From NCBI GenBank assembly GCA_026120185.1, contig JANUWF010002120.1, positions 868,001 to 932,000 on the forward strand: a stretch of DNA of 64,000 nt, written 5' to 3'. How positions within the stretch are numbered: the first letter of the stretch is position 1; each line of letters opens with the position of its first letter. Shown piece after piece: positions 1-10,903 of the stretch. This DNA comes from Voacanga thouarsii. Taxonomy: Eukaryota; Streptophyta; Magnoliopsida; Gentianales; Apocynaceae. The position numbers and the translations under genes were made by a program. The notes under the pieces were generated by a model. It did no database searches. It saw only the letters and a program-made list of their open reading frames with translations, and was not told the origin of the DNA.

Positions 1-1
1 G

Positions 2-598
2 CTCCAATCACTAAAGCAAGGGAACAAGAGTGTGGAAGATTACCATACAGAGATGGAAATAATGTTGATGAGAGCTCAAATCAATGAGGATCCTAGAGCA
101 ACAAAAGCAAGGTTCTTAGGAGGATTAAATAGGGAAGTTACCAATTTGGTAGAATTGCACCCCTATGAACGACTGGAGGATAGAGTACATGCCGCTATGA
201 AGATTGGGAGGTAATTAAAGAGGAGGACAATTACTAGACCACCACTTTTAAATCCCAACCCTACTAGCAATGTGCCAATTAAGAAGGATGAAGCCCCTAA
301 GCTATTCCAAAGGGACTTCAACAAACCAAGGGAGGCTTGGAAATTTAGAGAGGATTGAAAGCCTAGGAAGGATTGGAAACCTAGGGAAGGTTAGCATAAG
401 GGTAAGGAAAAAGCCATGGAGAGACCACAAAGGAATAGGGATATCAAGTGTTTTAAGTGCCTTAGATATGTACATACTTCTCATGAGTGTCTAAATAAGA
501 GAACATTGTATACTAATCCCTATGGTGAGGTTTCTACCGATGAAGAAGAAGAAAGAGAAAGGTACCAAGGAGGCCAAGAGGGAAATGGGGATGAGTAA
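2..598 (+). pseudogene. gag: gag fragment of G1 with CCHC zinc knuckle
   Basis: The frame open from base 2 to 214 reads as the gypsy gag segment that packages RNA into virus-like particles (motif EDYHTEMEIMLMRAQI, then RFLGGLNREV). A stop at 212-214 and a shift break the frame. Another frame at 416-598 carries a zinc knuckle at 449-490 with spacing C-X2-C-X4-H-X4-C (CFKC...H...C), which is the nucleic-acid-binding end of gag. The basic Arg/Lys/Pro-rich linker between them (about 215-415) fits the family. The same gag segment recurs in G3 on the minus strand near 9120-9390. The start codon is outside the window. Confidence 0.85.
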
Positions 599-689
599 CG
601 TGATGAAGGTTAAGTTGTTGGTCAAAAATACTTTTTGGTGGGAGTCACAAGAAGGTCATTGAATTCACAAGCCATTGAAGACTAATATC

Positions 690-1170
690 ACAAACAAAGA
701 GAGAACATCTTCTACACTAGGTGTCTAATCAACATGACCCCTTATAGTGTTATTGTAGATAGTGGGAGTTGCACTAACGTGATTAGTGTAATCTTAGTTG
801 AAGAATTAGACATGGGTTGAATTAAACACCCCAAGCCCTACAAATTGCAATGGTTGAATGATAGCGGAGAATTAAGAGTAAACAAACAAGTTTTGGTGTC
901 TTTTGAGATGGGTAAGTACAAAGATAATGTGCTATGTGATGTGGTACCCAACAAGCGGGTTACTTGCTCCTAGGGAGGTCTTGGCAATATGATAGGCATG
1001 TAAAGCATGATGGGAGGAAGAATACTTATTCCCTACTCAAGGAGGGAACTAAGTTTACCCTTACCCTGATGGCCCCTAGTGAGGTGAATAAATATCAAAG
1101 AATCATGAAGGAGAAAGAAAAGAAGAAAGAAGCGCAAGATGTCAAACAAAAATAAGAAATTGAGAGGAAA
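690..1170 (+). pseudogene. pol: Aspartic protease of G1
   Basis: The segment reads RENIFYTRCL, then VIVDSGSCTNVIS. The catalytic triplet D-S-G is intact at 758-766, followed by the hydrophobic stretch usual for retroviral-type aspartic proteases, which cleave the Gag-Pol polyprotein. An in-frame stop follows the LDMG motif near 820, and another near 970 interrupts the C-terminal part. After the protease lies a Lys/Glu-rich linker (about 1100-1200, KEKEKKKEAQDVKQK). The same linker follows the protease in G2 near 40340-40420, which supports family membership. G1, G2 and G3 share the signature CTNVIS. Confidence 0.85.
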
Positions 1171-1206
1171 GAATAAGAGAGGAAAGAAAAAGAGTGGAGA
1201 GAGAGG

Positions 1207-2760
1207 ATGGACAAACAAGTACCTTTGACGATCAAGGATAGGAGTGAGCAAGGACAAAAGAGGGGAGGTAAAAGAAGAGTGAATTTCTTTGCAAAAGAAA
1301 GTGAGGTCATAGAGGCTATAGGAGCTAAGGATCTGGTTATTCTTCTTTTATGCAAAGGTTCCTATGTTTCTACTAATGAATATACAATGTCTTTGCCTAA
1401 TGATATTGCAGCTATTCTTCAAGAATTTGAAAACGGTTTTCCAAAGGAGGTGCCCAGAGGACTCCCACCCAGAAGAGGGATTGAACATCAAATCAACTTT
1501 GTACCTAGAGCCGTCATCGCCAACTGACTAGCGTATAGAAGCAATTCAGAGGAGTCCAAGGAATTGCAAAAGCAAGTAGAGGCATTACTTGAGAAGGGAC
1601 ATATAAGAAAGAGCCTAAGTCTATATACAATTATGGCTATTTTGGTGCCCAAAAAGGATGGGACATGGCGTATGTGCGTAGATTATCACACCATCAACAA
1701 TATCATGGTAATATACCGCTATCCCATTCTTAGGCTAGATGACTTGCTTGATGAGTTATTTGATGCGTGCATTTTCTCTAAAATTGATTTGAAATCCAGT
1801 TATCACCAAATTAGAATAAGAGAAGGGGATGAATGAAAAATGGCTTTTAAAACCAAACAAGGGTTATATGAGTGGCTTGTCATGCCCTTTGAATTGTTTA
1901 ATGCTCCTAGTACTTTCATGCGATTAATGCACTATGTTTTGAGGGAATTCATTGGAAAATTTGTTGTTGTATACTTTGATGATATATTAATCTATAGCAA
2001 ATCATATGTGGATCATTTGAATCATGTCTAAAGTGTGCTTGTTGCCCTCCAAATGGAGAGATTGTATACTAACCTTGAGAAGTGCTCTTTTTGTTTAGAG
2101 AGGATTACATTCTTTGGGTATGTTTTGAGTGCCAAATGGATTCAAGTTAATGAGGGAAAAGCAAAAGCCATCCAAGATTGTCCCACCTCTACCACCATTA
2201 CCTAAGTCCATAGTTTCCATGGGCTAGCTAGCTTCTATAGGAGGTTCATCTAAAATTTTAGCACCATAGTAGCCCCTCTAACCAAAGTGGTAAAGAAAAC
2301 TGTGGGATTTATGTGGGAGGAAGCCCAACAACAAGCTTTTCAAACCCTCAAAGATAAATTGAGCCAATCTCCAATTTTTATTCTTCCTAACTTTGAGAAG
2401 GCATTTGAGATAGAGTGTGATGCAAGTGGGGTGGAAATAGGTGTGGCTTTGACCCAAGATAGAAAACCCATTGCATACTTTACTGAGAAATTATCCAAGG
2501 TGGCCCTCAACTACTCTACCTATGACAAATAGCTTTTTGCCTTGGTGCGGATCCTAGAATATTGGTAACACTATTTTTTACCAAGAGAGTTTATCATTCT
2601 TACTGATCATGAGACCCTTAAACACCTTAAAAGCCAATAAATTTTGAACAAGAGGCATACAAGGTGGATGGAGTTTATTGGGACATTTCCTTATGTCATT
2701 CAATACAAGAAGGGTAAGAAAAATGTGGTAGCGGATGCAGTATCTCGAAGGTATGCACTA
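1207..2760 (+). pseudogene. pol: Reverse transcriptase and RNase H of G1
   Basis: The reading spans the RT N-terminus (PPRRGIEHQINF), the palm motif VPKKDGTWRMCVDY, the template-grip segment IFSKIDLKSSYHQIRI, and the catalytic YFDD box at 1972-1983. RNase H follows with the acidic motif CDASG near 2416 and TDHE near 2609, ending in VVADAVSR near 2730. These domains copy element RNA into cDNA. The frame is cut by stops near 1527, 1834, 2029, 2203, 2532 and 2638. Several of these stops can be explained by one C-to-T or G-to-A change from Arg, Trp or Gln codons. Confidence 0.92.
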
Positions 2761-2764
2761 CTAA

Positions 2765-3560
2765 ACTTTTTGGATACTAAACTTCTTGGTTTTGAACTTG
2801 TGAAGGATTTGTATGTTGATGATGAGGAGTTTGGGGATATTTTCCATGCTTGTGAGAAAAGTTCATTTGCTAAATATTATATGCATGATAGTTTCTTGTT
2901 TAGGGAGGCAAGGCTTTGCATAGCAAATGGTTCTATTAGGGTGTTACTAGTTAGAGAGGCTCATAGTGGGGGACTAATGGGGCATTTTAAGGTTGGAAAG
3001 ACTTTAGGCATCCTTAAGGAACATTTCTTTTGGTAAAAAATGAGAAGGGTTGTGGAAAAAACATTGTTTTCAATGCATTATTTGTAGGCGAGCTAAGTCT
3101 AGATCTCTTCCACATGGTTTTTATACTTTTGTGCTACACCTAATATGCCTTGGGTTATATTTCAATGGACTTCATCTTAGGATTGCCTAGGTCCAAGAGG
3201 GGTAATGACTCCATATTTGTGATTGTTGATCGATTCTCTAAAATGGCTCATTTTGTAGCTTGTTCCAAGACTAATGATGCATTCTATATTGCAGATTTAT
3301 TTTTTAAGGAAGTGGTGAAAATGCATGGGATTCTAAGGACTATTGTCTCGGATAGGGATACTAAATTCCTTAGCTACTTTTGGAGATTTTTATGGAACAA
3401 ACTGAGTATTAATCTCTTGTTTACCACAGCTTGTCATCCTTAAACGGATGAACAAATGGAGGTGGTCAACCGAATAATCACCCAACTCTTACGGACCATA
3501 ATCAAGAAGAACATGAAAAATTAGGAAGAGTGCTTGCCATACATTGATTTTACTTATAAT
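2765..3560 (+). pseudogene. pol: Integrase of G1 (zinc-binding plus DDE core)
   Basis: After RNase H comes an N-terminal HHCC-type region (H in [12 protein letters not shown], then CIICRRAKSRSL near 3070-3105). The catalytic core reads [20 protein letters not shown] near 3165 and VSDRDTKF near 3347. The third acidic region is DEQMEVVNR at 3447. A TAA at 3441-3443 and another stop near 3523 interrupt the core. Integrase inserts the cDNA into chromosomal DNA. The DDE residues are visible, but the protein cannot be made in one piece. Confidence 0.88.
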
Positions 3561-3669
3561 AGGTCTATTCACTCTACCACTTCTTATTCTCCTTTTGAAC
3601 GGTTGAACCTCAATAGAGCTAAGAAGGCGGAAATGGTGAAAGCAATCCATGAGAAGGTGAAAGCAACCA

Positions 3670-3984
3670 TTGCAAAACAAAATGAAGAGATCGCCCATAC
3701 GCGCAATCATTGAAGGAAAAATGTGTCATTTGAGCTTTCTCAATGAGAGATTTCCCACTCAACGATGGAGCAAACTAGAACCAAGGGGGGATGGTCCATT
3801 TCAAGTTCTTGCCAAAGTTGGAGATAACGCTTATAAGATAGATTTATCCAGTGAGTATTATGTTAGCACCACTTTTAATATTAGTGACCTATCTCCCTTT
3901 GATGTAGATAATGACAAAGATTCGGAGACGAATCCTTTTCAAGGAGGGAGAGATGATGAGACTTCGCTTCATCATAGAAGTTAA
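3670..3984 (+). pseudogene. pol: C-terminal pol tail of G1
   Basis: This open stretch reads FLNERFPTQRWSKL, then RGDGPFQVLAKV, NAYKIDL, and STTFNISDLSPFD. It is the integrase C-terminal SH3-like module that many plant gypsy elements carry, with its closing NPF motif at about 3931. The frame crosses the polypurine tract (3941-3953) and the LTR start (3954) before stopping at 3982-3984. I see no chromodomain. The same tail motif (SRTN...EGEN) survives just before the LTR in G2. Confidence 0.82.
3941..3953 (+). other. Polypurine tract of G1
   Basis: Thirteen uninterrupted purines (AAGGAGGGAGAGA) lie directly before TGATGAG. This is the plus-strand priming site that normally touches the 3' LTR. 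A second purine run at about 3989-4001, followed by TGTGATC, is an alternative. I prefer the first because the sister element G2 has the same arrangement (purines, then TGATAGG). Confidence 0.65.
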
Positions 3985-4955
3985 GATTAAGGAGAGGGAG
4001 GTGTGATCGTGCAAGGACAAAGACCGATGACAAGATCGAGGACCAAGAAGCTTCAAGAGGAGTTCCAATTGCTCATAAAATTATGTTTGAGGATGGAAGA
4101 GGAATGGAAGGTTGAGGAAGCTAGCCAAGAGTTCATTTTGATGACTTTCCAAGAAGGACCCCAACATGAACTCAAGCCAACAATAAAGACAGATGAAATT
4201 TGACCAAAGTTGGCCTTCCAGTGCACATCCGGTGTCGGCCCAAGCATCAAAATCGGCACCGGCTTCATTTTGGCATTCGACCGGCCCGAAGACAGTGTGC
4301 AACTGGCACCGACTTTAAAGTCCTAATCGACGCCAGCTACAACCTGGGCAGCTGCTGCGTTTTTCATATTTTCTCCATTTTAAATATTTTATAAAGACCT
4401 ATTAAGGCTCTAAATTGTATTAGAACCTCAAGGATTACTTAGCTAAGGTTAGGGTAGTATAAATACAACATTTAGTGATTTGACAACATAATTCACACTT
4501 TTTATTTAAATTTTGAAGAGAGAGTCTTGAGAGGCCCTAGTCTCCTAGTTCATCTTGTTCAAGATCATGCTTAAGGGCTAGTCTTCCTTATAAATGAGAC
4601 TATAAAATATTTTGGATAATTTAATGTGGTTTCTTGAATGGGTCTTAGTTGCTTTGCTTTTCTAAAGTTTGTTTGAATTCCATTACTTAGGTACCTATTT
4701 TCTCTATTCTATTTGTTCTTGTTTGCCTTTGTTGTTTCAAGGATATTGGGGTGAGATTATAGTAGAACTATCTACTATTCTTGAGGGTCTTTGAAGCTTA
4801 GTTCTTCAAGGGTTTGACATAGGGTAGGTTGTTAGATTTCATGTTCTCCTTTTTATCTCAATAAATTCTCTGTTTTGGCCCCTTGGGTTGAGTGGAACTC
4901 ATACCCAACTAAACCACCCATAACACCAAGAAAAAGCCTACTCAAGATCATATCA
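3954..4955 (+). repeat. 3' LTR of G1 (about 1.0 kb)
   Basis: It begins TGATGAG and ends GATCATATCA, giving TG...CA termini with a short inverted repeat (TGAT...ATCA). A TATA-like box (TATAAATA) lies at 4458-4465. The U3 part includes an ORF (4003-4203) with the motif MTRSRTKKLQ, so pol-like coding appears to run into the LTR. A GC-richer patch at about 4225-4345 with repeated GGCACCGG-like words corresponds to the GGCGCTGG patches in the LTRs of G2. The end matches the G2 3' LTR end at 41728. Confidence 0.75.
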
Positions 4956-5575
4956 TAAAGTGTTTTAGTTTGAAGTAGCAATTATGGTATTTAGACAGTC
5001 TAGTAAGAATTAGTTTAAGAAAAAATTTGCATTTTGCTTGGAAAAATATTTGCTTGCTTTAAAACTATTTTTAGCAAAAAAGATAAAGTGTCCATAATTG
5101 CACCCCAAAGTACATCTTTATTATAAATAACACATTTCACTTGCAGGAGTGTTCTGGTTTAGCAAACAGCTTTATGCAATAACTTACTTGATCTCTTGAT
5201 CTGACAGATTAAAAATCTTCCAAGTCTTGTTCAAGGCAACCTAGTCCCGTCTGGTTCACAACTAAGCAACAAACTACATAGATACAAATAACTCAAAAAT
5301 TCCAAATATTCATGCCCATATATTCAACCTTAACATTAACATCACTTAAAATTAATAATAGTGTTTTAGGAGTTCTAAAATTAATTGATATAAAAATATT
5401 CTACAGTTCAGTATTAATATTAGTATAAGAATAAATTGATATTGCAATAATATAAATAAGTGATATAAGTATAAAATAAGTACAGTAAAAATAATAATAT
5501 TGTCAAAATGTATTAATAGGAGTACTAATAATATTGTAGATAGTAGTAATATTGCTAAAAAGGATAATAATAATA

Positions 5576-5655
5576 ATAATAATACAATTCTAATAATGAT
5601 ATTAATGTTAATAATATTATTAACATTAATATCATTATTAGAATTGTATTATTAT
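5576..5655. repeat. Perfect 80-bp palindrome
   Basis: Bases 5576-5615 are the exact reverse complement of 5616-5655, with no spacer (two 40-base arms checked base by base). It is AT-rich and sits in an ATT/AAC microsatellite neighbourhood inside LTR D. An (AAC)n tract follows at about 5657-5684. It could extrude as a hairpin or cruciform, or reflect fold-back replication or a library artefact. Confidence 0.9.
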
Positions 5656-8045
5656 AACAACAACAACAACAACAACAACAACAATATTATTAAAAATAAT
5701 AATGTTAATAATAGTAGTATTAATGAAATAATGATAATAATTTTAGTATCAATAACAATAATAATATTACTAGTAATAATTAAAAGTAGTAATAATTTTG
5801 TTCTTAATAAATAAAGTAACAATTAAACAAGAAATCGTAAAACAACATTTATTCAGTAAAAGTAGTATTTTTAATGCCAACATTAATTTCTACAATGGCA
5901 ATAATAGTTATTGATGGCAATATCAACAATATTAAGTCAACAACGATAATAATAATCTCCAATGACAACTATATCATCTCATGCTTTAATGTCATAAAAC
6001 TCTATTCTCATATCTCCTAACAAGTATGTCATAGTCCCACTATCAAACCATAATTCCATCATATCACCCCCACATTAAAAATCATGATCCATAAGTAATT
6101 CATAAAGCAGTCATAATGCATATATCAACCTTTATATAATAAAACCCCATACACCATAAATATCCTTCCCAACATTACTAGATCATTATAAATCAAAACA
6201 ACTCTTCTATATTGACATATTCCTACACAATTTGAGTTCAAAAAGAATAGGAGAGTTGGATCAAAATACTTATCTTAATGATCATTTTTGAGTTGAAGAT
6301 GACGTTTGATAGTCGAGGAGTCTTGATTGCCTTAGTGAGCCTTTTGAGAGACCAACGATTGAAGAGATCCATCCGTGGTCATCAACCATTTCGGCCAAGA
6401 GCAGATTGAGAAAAGAGTAAGAAGAAAAGAAAATACAAGAGAAGAAGAGAGAACATGAAATGATGTTTTGGACTTGGTTTACCTTTTGTTCTTCTTGATT
6501 CGAAAGAAGAAGAATGCTTGTTTTGATCCGAATGAGGAACGTTCTTTGATTGATTTGGTGCTATAGAGTGTGTTAAAGAAGAAAGTAGGTTGCACTTTAG
6601 TTGATTTAACAGTTTGGTGTGATTAGATGTGGCTAAAGGGTTGAAGAAAGGTAGTGTGTGTTCTTGAGAGAATAAGAGATAAAATTAGAAGAAGATGAGA
6701 GTGTTCTTGGTTGAAGGTAGCTGAATGTCCTTGCTTGATATGGAGTTTCAATTTAGCTAAGGGAGAAGGATTCTAGGAGGTGTTTGAGTTTGAATTTTGA
6801 AGAATGGTTGAGGAAATTGTAGAGATTCTTGAGGTAGAAGGTTGCTAATGGTGTTCTATTCTTGAAGGTTTTTAGCTCATCAATGGAGGTTCACTTGGTT
6901 TATCTATATTATAGAAGAAAAATAGAGGTTGCTCTTAGCTTTGGTGCTGGCTGAAAATGTCTTGTGAAGGTGAGCATAATTTCTGGTTTTATTGATTGAG
7001 TTGGTTGCTAGATTGTTGAGTGTTTGATGGAGCAATGCATGGGTTTTGATTTTCAAACTCAAAATATTTTGAATGGGGAGAAGTTAGGAGAAGTTCGAGG
7101 TGCCTTAATGGAGTTTGATGGCTATGGTTAAAGGAAAAAGAAAGGATGTTTAGCTCTTGTACTATGGATGTTCATGTCTTGTACTATGGTATGACCAAAA
7201 ATGGTGAGAGAACAATGAAGAAGAAAAGCTAGCTTAAAATGCTAATATGGTAGGAAAAATTCAGGTTGTTAGTTGAAAGGAATGATAAAATATTGGGAGG
7301 TTTGTTGGGCAACATTCAAAGTATTTTGAAATGATTTTACAGCTACAAAGTAAAAGCATCTTAAGGTCCTTCAATGGAGATTTTCCAGCCACTAGCTTGA
7401 TGATGAACAAGAACTATTGAAGAGCTAGTTCTTGGTGTTGAATGCTCAAAGGTTTCTTAGTTAACTGGTCTGCAAGCTTGCTGGAATTTTTTTCTAGTTT
7501 AGAGAATTAGGTGAGTTCCAAAATTCACCAAGAATTTTCCAAGTTTTGCTCTCAAAGAAGATTGCTTGTTTTGCAAAGAAAGAAATGGTAACTAAGCTAC
7601 CTAATCTCAAAAGTTACCTAAGAAGAAGAACCAAAATAATTTCCAGCTTTTCACCATAAGCAAAAACAACCAAAAATGAAATTTCTTAGGAGAAATTGGT
7701 GATTTAATTTTTGAAAATCAAACATTCTTCTAACTCTCCTATTATCCTTCCAAAATTTCGGTCAAGTGGTTCCAAAATGTTGGAATTTTATTTAAATTCC
7801 AAGACCATAATAATTTAAAAATAATTTATAAGAAAATAAAAAGAATTCAAGAAAGTATTTTCAAATTCAAATATATTAAGACATGGTTTGCTAAAATAAT
7901 GGAGACTAAAACCACTCTAGATTTTCCTTAGGACAAGATCACATGGTTAGAAAATTATCATTGTGATTTCTCCATACACCATTCCTAGATTCATGGAATG
8001 CAAGAAATAAATTTCAAATATTAGTTAGGATAATAAAAAATAATT

Positions 8046-8117
8046 GTTAGTTGATGGGATTTGAACTCAAGACCTTAGGAATTAATCACAAAACTCTATC
8101 TGCTTAACAATATTAAT
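8046..8117 (-). other. tRNA-like segment in LTR D
   Basis: On the minus strand it reads an A-box-like TTGTTAAGCAGATAGAGT and, about 26 nt later, GAGTTCAAATCCC, close to the Pol III B box. It aligns with the same segment in LTRs A, B and C. It is the most diverged of the four, but its B-box region is unchanged. Confidence 0.65.
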
Positions 8118-8374
8118 TATTATTTTCTATTTGTTCAATTTAATTCTCTTCCTCTCTAAATCCTAAGCTTCTTCTTCTCTCATTTCTAAGTTAAATTCCC
8201 TAATGGTTCCCAACACTCATCAAGCATAGAATTCATATAGACCACATATAAATAATTCTAAAATACATAAATTCAGCCAGAAAATTTATGCTCATGCAAT
8301 ATGCCATGAAATGCATCACTTCTCTCTAATCCAAGGGTATGCTTAGGTATCAGATTGCCATGGTCTCCGAAACA

Positions 8375-8846
8375 ATAAATGCCTAACTTCATTAGAAACA
8401 CATCACAAGTCATTTTATCTTTGTATTGGCCCATGTCAAATGCCACCTCTGCTTGTTTGTTGATCTTCACCTCGATCCCTACTATCATTTAATCATTGTA
8501 ACTTGTAAAGTTTAGGATATTGTACAGTCTCCATTTCCAATTCTTCTACCAATGCATCACTTATCACATTTGTGCACCTCCCTCTAATAATAATTGCACT
8601 ACATGGCTTTTGTTTGCTATGGCAACATGAATAGAAGATATTCTCTCTTTGTAAGTTGCCTTCATTCTCAATCATATAAGCTCCCAAAACTTTGCTAACC
8701 ACACCAATCAATGAACAACATTGTCCCAATACAATCCCACCATCACTTTCTACATTATTATCTTCAAGCCCACCCTTTTGCTTCTCACTACAATCTTTTT
8801 CACTGAATGAAATTTCATCTTGAGCATTTGTGAACATCAACTTCAT
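8375..8846 (-). pseudogene. pol: Protease fragment of G3, active site lost
   Basis: The minus-strand frame 8493-8846 contains RENIFYSCCHSKQKPCSAI, then RGRCTNVISDALVEELEMET, homologous to the G1 protease. At the place of the D-S-G triplet it reads I-R-G, so the catalytic aspartate is gone. The next frame (to about 8380) continues with AFDMGQYKDKMTCDV, which matches G1 MGKYKDNVLCDV. Homology to G1 ends just after this motif, where LTR D starts. The upstream part is acidic (SEKDCSEKQKGGLEDNNVESD), a linker between the gag zinc knuckle and protease. Confidence 0.8.
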
Positions 8847-9840
8847 ATTTGGACATTCATATAAAGCATGCCCTTAACTAATACATTTGAAGCATATAAT
8901 GTCCATACTTCTTTGTAGCCTTACCATAGCTTTTCCTTATTTTTACCCCATTCCTTTCTTGGTTCTCGTGGTTTGGTGGTTCCTCTTTCATGATTAGTAG
9001 CTAGTATAGGATTGGAATATGAAGTTTCCTTTATATATGCTTGTCTTTTGAGTTGCCTTTCAACCTTCATGGTCATGTGTACCACCTCTTCCATTGTCTC
9101 ATATGAATGTAACTTCATAATATTAGCAATCTCTCTATCAACCCACTTAAAAATCTTACCCTTGTTGCCCTTTGATCCTCAACTACATTAGCCCTTATCA
9201 TAGTCACCTCAAAATCCTTCTGATAGTCTTCTACACTCTTACTTCCTTTTTTAAGAATTTGGAATCTTTGATAGAGTTTATTGTAGCAATGAATAATTAC
9301 AAATCTTGATCTCATAAAGCTCTTCAACAATTCCCAAATGACTACCAACTGTTCTCCTATTCTTCTTGATTTTTTGATAATTTGCACCTACTAAACTAAT
9401 GCATAATTTGGGAACTCCAAAATTGTCAATTTAACCTTTGTCCTCTCACTACAATCATAACAACAATCAAATAATATCTCTGTCTTCCTTTTCCACTTAA
9501 AATATACTTCTGGGTCACGTTTCCCTTAGAATGATGGAACCTTCATCTTAATGTGTTTTATTTCTCTTTTCTTCTCATCTTTCTCCCTTCTTCTACCTTT
9601 TAATCCAAAACCCTTATTTTGCATACCATACTCCTCATCTTGAACTCCTTCTTCCTAATCATAAACCCTGTCAATGTTCCTCTATAAACCCCTCAAGTTG
9701 TTCCCATCAAACCTCTCTTGCATCCTATTTCTTTCTCCCCTCAACCTGTGTCTTTCTTCACTTAACGGAGCTTATTGGAATCCTCCAATTGAGTATTCAT
9801 CCCAATCTTTTGCTTGATGTACATACACTAGAGGAGTATT
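8847..9840 (-). pseudogene. gag: gag of G3 with zinc knuckle
   Basis: The minus-strand reading gives the gag core (KSVEDYQKDFEVTMIRANVV, then RVRFLSGL) at 9115-9387 and the following helix with VHMTMKVERQLKRQ at 8921-9118. A CCHC knuckle at 8853-8894 reads CFKCIS, stop, GHALYEC. That stop is a TAA where CAA would fit. Upstream to about 9840 the charged N-terminal part is readable only with frameshifts. Gag would form the particle and bind element RNA. Compared with G1, this copy keeps more of the N-terminal region. Confidence 0.82.
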
Positions 9841-10888
9841 TAAGTCATCACTCATCTTAGGGCTTAGAATGTCTTGATGCCTTTGACCACTCTTTGGGCT
9901 ACCATTGAGGATTAGCCTTAATAAGTTTGCAAGTCGGTTATATCCTCATAGCCACTATGTCCCTTCTTTGATCCATCATAAGTTCTCTAAAAAACTCTAT
10001 TGCTGCATTTGTTTCATAAGCATCCTTTTGAAGCCTACTTGGACCAATTTAATGGTGTTTGGATACTTCATTATCTTGTGCCATTTTAAGGAATTCAAAT
10101 GAAAGATATCTTGTAAAAATTGATTAGAGATAAAAAAAAAAAAAATAGTTCCTTACTTCACTCCCTCACTTGTATACTCTTAATTGGTTTATCACACTTC
10201 TCTCACATACACTATCATCTTGGCTCTTTTCAGAAAAGCTCACTCTTTTACCTTTTTACAAAAACTTAATTCTTCAATTAAATTCTTTCCAATACTCCTA
10301 AGTGCTTAAGAATTAATTCAATTAGTTGAGTTAATTTAAATTCCAAAGACTATCAATTAGGTCTTAAAAGGAATTCAATCAAACAATAGATAGACACCAA
10401 AGATCAAGGCAATTTAGTAAGAGTTCAAAGAAAGAAGAGTTCAATAAACACAAATGACAAGTAAGGATATTATAATGAAGTAATTAAAGTAAGGAATTAG
10501 AAAAAATAAGCTAGAAAAAAAAAGAAACAATGAAAACTAGTTCAAAGGATAAGATGATCAAAGATGACAATAAACATGATCACTAAATGTAGCAATTTAG
10601 ATGACTTAATTGATCATATGTTTCACAATTGAAGCAAGAATTCAAGATATAATCTATAATAGAATAAAATCAAGTGAGCATAGATAATCAAAACTCATAA
10701 CTACCTATCTAACACTTGGTATACGAAATTCGTAACTCATGACATATCAGAAATTTTTTTACACTTGTAGAAGAATGATTCCACTAATTATATTCCCAAT
10801 TTTAACTTTGAATTTTTCTTTTTGTTGCCCTAATTTCTTAGGCTTCTTTTCTTGCGACCCAAGCTTTGATTAGAATCAAAACTTTATG
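9841..10888 (-). other. Untranslated leader of G3
   Basis: AT-rich sequence between the PBS and gag, with a short poly(A) at about 10130-10145. I see no coding similarity. Small ORFs here, such as 9905-10102 on the plus strand, look accidental. Confidence 0.5.
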
Positions 10889-10900
10889 ATTCTGATACCA
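10889..10900 (-). other. Primer-binding site of G3
   Basis: On the minus strand it reads TGGTATCAGAAT. This matches the first nine to ten bases of the initiator-Met-tRNA PBS common in plant LTR elements (TGGTATCAGAGC). It lies 3 bases from the LTR end at 10904, where minus-strand sequence ends ...TATATCA. Confidence 0.8.
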
Positions 10901-10903
10901 ATT

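Larger units (their letters stand above)
1..4955 (+). mobile_element. Ty3/gypsy LTR retrotransposon G1 (5' end beyond window)
   Basis: The plus strand reads, in order, a gag C-terminal half, aspartic protease, reverse transcriptase, RNase H, integrase, a pol tail, a polypurine tract and a 3' LTR. Protease before RT before integrase is the Ty3/gypsy order. The 5' LTR and gag start lie left of the window. Every domain carries stops or frameshifts, so the copy is dead. Immediately right of its 3' LTR begins a minus-strand long LTR (D), so G1 appears to have inserted into D. I see no chromodomain, so I do not assign a named clade. Confidence 0.9.
4956..8374 (-). repeat. Long LTR copy D (Z2 family), left end beyond window
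   Basis: Read on the minus strand, this matches the long LTR C (29441-33647) in order. Near 5150-5265 it has the same leader-like text around ACTTACTTGATC and the CCCGTCTGG block. Near 6380 is the CCATTTCGGCCAAGAG block, and at 8046-8117 the tRNA-like box. Near 8285-8374 it matches the LTR start, ending in AAACA. Its element-3' part is missing because G1 was inserted at 4955. It interrupts the G3 protease at 8375. It is much more diverged than A, B and C, so it is probably older. There is no coding content. Confidence 0.7.

Noticed and set aside
4053..4302. Antisense ORFs over the G1 LTR
   Set aside because: They overlap a recognised LTR and show no domain; chance readings of the GC-richer patch.
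5500..5814. 104-residue ORF rich in Asn, Ile and Leu
   Set aside because: It is the translation of AAT/AAC microsatellite and the palindrome; there is no protein-like pattern.
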